A DNA stretch of 5,099 bases from an uncultured Bacillota bacterium (GTDB taxonomy: Bacteria; Bacillota_I; Bacilli_A; Erysipelotrichales; Erysipelotrichaceae): NCBI GenBank assembly GCA_937919165.1, contig CALFPO010000066.1, forward strand, positions 1 through 5,099. Reading direction: 5' to 3'. Positions 4,765 through 5,099 of the stretch are shown here, piece after piece (the first letter of the stretch is position 1; every line of letters begins with the position of its first letter). The position numbers were made by a program, and so were the translations under genes. Below the pieces are notes generated by a model. The model did no database searches, was not told the origin of the DNA, and worked only from the letters and a program-made list of their open reading frames with translations.

Positions 4765-5031
4765 ATGAAGGAAATCAATGTATTAGTTATTGATCCAGTA
4801 GGTTTACACGCTCGTCCTGCTACGGTTGCTGTGAATGCTGCCAGCAAATTCAAGTGTGATGTTAAGGTTTCGTTTAAAGAGAGATCTGTAAACATGAAGT
4901 CTATTATGGGCGTTATGTCATTAGGTATCCCTACACAATCAGAAGTTGTTATCTCTTGTGAAGGTGAAGATGAAGATACTGCTATCACAACTATTGAAGA
5001 AATCTTAAGAACACAAAAGGTTATCAAATAA
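4765..5031 (+). CDS. ptsH: Phosphocarrier protein HPr of the sugar phosphotransferase system
   Basis: Small cytosolic protein that passes a phosphate from Enzyme I (taken from phosphoenolpyruvate) to sugar-specific EIIA domains. The 88-aa sequence has the active-site motif G-L-H-A-R-P-A with His15. It also has the regulatory site N-M-K-S-I-M-G-V-M-S-L-G with Ser46, the residue phosphorylated by HPr kinase/phosphorylase in Firmicutes for CcpA-dependent catabolite control. ATG 4765 is chosen over ATG 4759: AAGGGAGG (4751-4758) abuts 4759 but is 6 nt from 4765, and the latter start puts the two key residues at the canonical 15 and 46. Codons are visibly more AT-ending (tta, gtt, gct) than in corA, as expected for a highly expressed gene. 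It has its own promoter and a strong terminator just after it. Confidence 0.97.
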   Translation: MKEINVLVIDPVGLHARPATVAVNAASKFKCDVKVSFKERSVNMKSIMGVMSLGIPTQSEVVISCEGEDEDTAITTIEEILRTQKVIK

Positions 5032-5037
5032 TTATTC

Positions 5038-5071
5038 AAATAAGGGAGAAAGATTTCTCCCTTATTTTTTT
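5038..5071 (+). terminator. Strong intrinsic terminator after ptsH
   Basis: AATAAGGGAGAA (5039-5050) pairs perfectly with TTCTCCCTTATT (5055-5066) around AGAT, and A5038-T5067 adds a thirteenth pair. The 3' arm merges into a T-run (5065-5071). The SD of the next gene begins only 3 nt later, so the downstream gene depends on read-through or on a promoter inside ptsH. Confidence 0.93.
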
Positions 5072-5083
5072 ATGGAGGTTTAT

Positions 5084-5099
5084 ATGGATTACAAACAAA
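5084..5099 (+). CDS. Start of an unidentified gene, cut by the window end
   Basis: ATG at 5084 follows GGAGG (5074-5078) with 5-nt spacing and opens a frame reading M-D-Y-K-Q before the window ends. Five residues are too few to identify it. A ptsI (Enzyme I) gene is common after ptsH in Firmicutes, but the visible residues neither support nor exclude that. No promoter fits between the preceding terminator and this SD. Confidence 0.6.

Overview
The window looks like part of the chromosome of a low-to-moderate GC Firmicute. The Erysipelotrichia (Bulleidia/Holdemanella-like) are my best guess, from the HPr sequence and general gene style. Supporting signs are strong purine Shine-Dalgarno (SD) sites, tight same-strand operons with ATGA/GTGA overlaps, intrinsic terminators with long T-runs, sigma-A-type promoters, and an HPr with both His15 and the regulatory Ser46. 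Lineage is inference; no 16S or other decisive marker is present. Every gene is on the + strand, and there is no sign of an insertion sequence, CRISPR array or phage.

Layout. (1) Positions 1-48 are the 3' part of a tRNA-Leu with an encoded CCA, followed by an intrinsic terminator. (2) Positions 103-3575 hold a compact six-gene operon with a plausible promoter and a stem-loop in its leader. Its genes encode a RimJ/RimL-type GNAT acetyltransferase, a TVP38/TMEM64-type membrane protein, a VOC (glyoxalase-fold) protein, a flavodoxin-fold NAD(P)H oxidoreductase, a Dabb-type alpha/beta-barrel protein and a Cof-type HAD phosphatase. Gaps are 41 nt or less and the last genes overlap. An intrinsic terminator closes the unit. 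(3) Positions 3589-4689 hold a corA-type Mg2+ transporter gene with an unusually elaborate leader. (4) Positions 4694-5071 hold ptsH (HPr) with a near-consensus promoter and a strong terminator. (5) From 5084 a new gene begins and runs off the end.

How the genes might work together. The first operon reads as a stress/detoxification set: a flavin reductase, VOC and Dabb small-molecule proteins, an acetyltransferase and a phosphatase. No shared substrate can be named from sequence. corA and ptsH are separate housekeeping units.

The most interesting element is the corA leader at about 3624-3747. It contains a 19-codon ORF with its own SD. The stop codon of that ORF lies inside the 5' arm of a 12-bp hairpin (3694-3705 with 3720-3731). 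The loop of that hairpin carries a segment (3712-3718) perfectly complementary to the stretch just downstream (3732-3738) that enters the corA SD. The two pairings compete, or form an H-type pseudoknot if the hairpin is partly opened. This suggests a leader-peptide or RNA switch controlling corA translation, analogous in logic, but not recognisably in sequence, to the corL leader of Salmonella corA.
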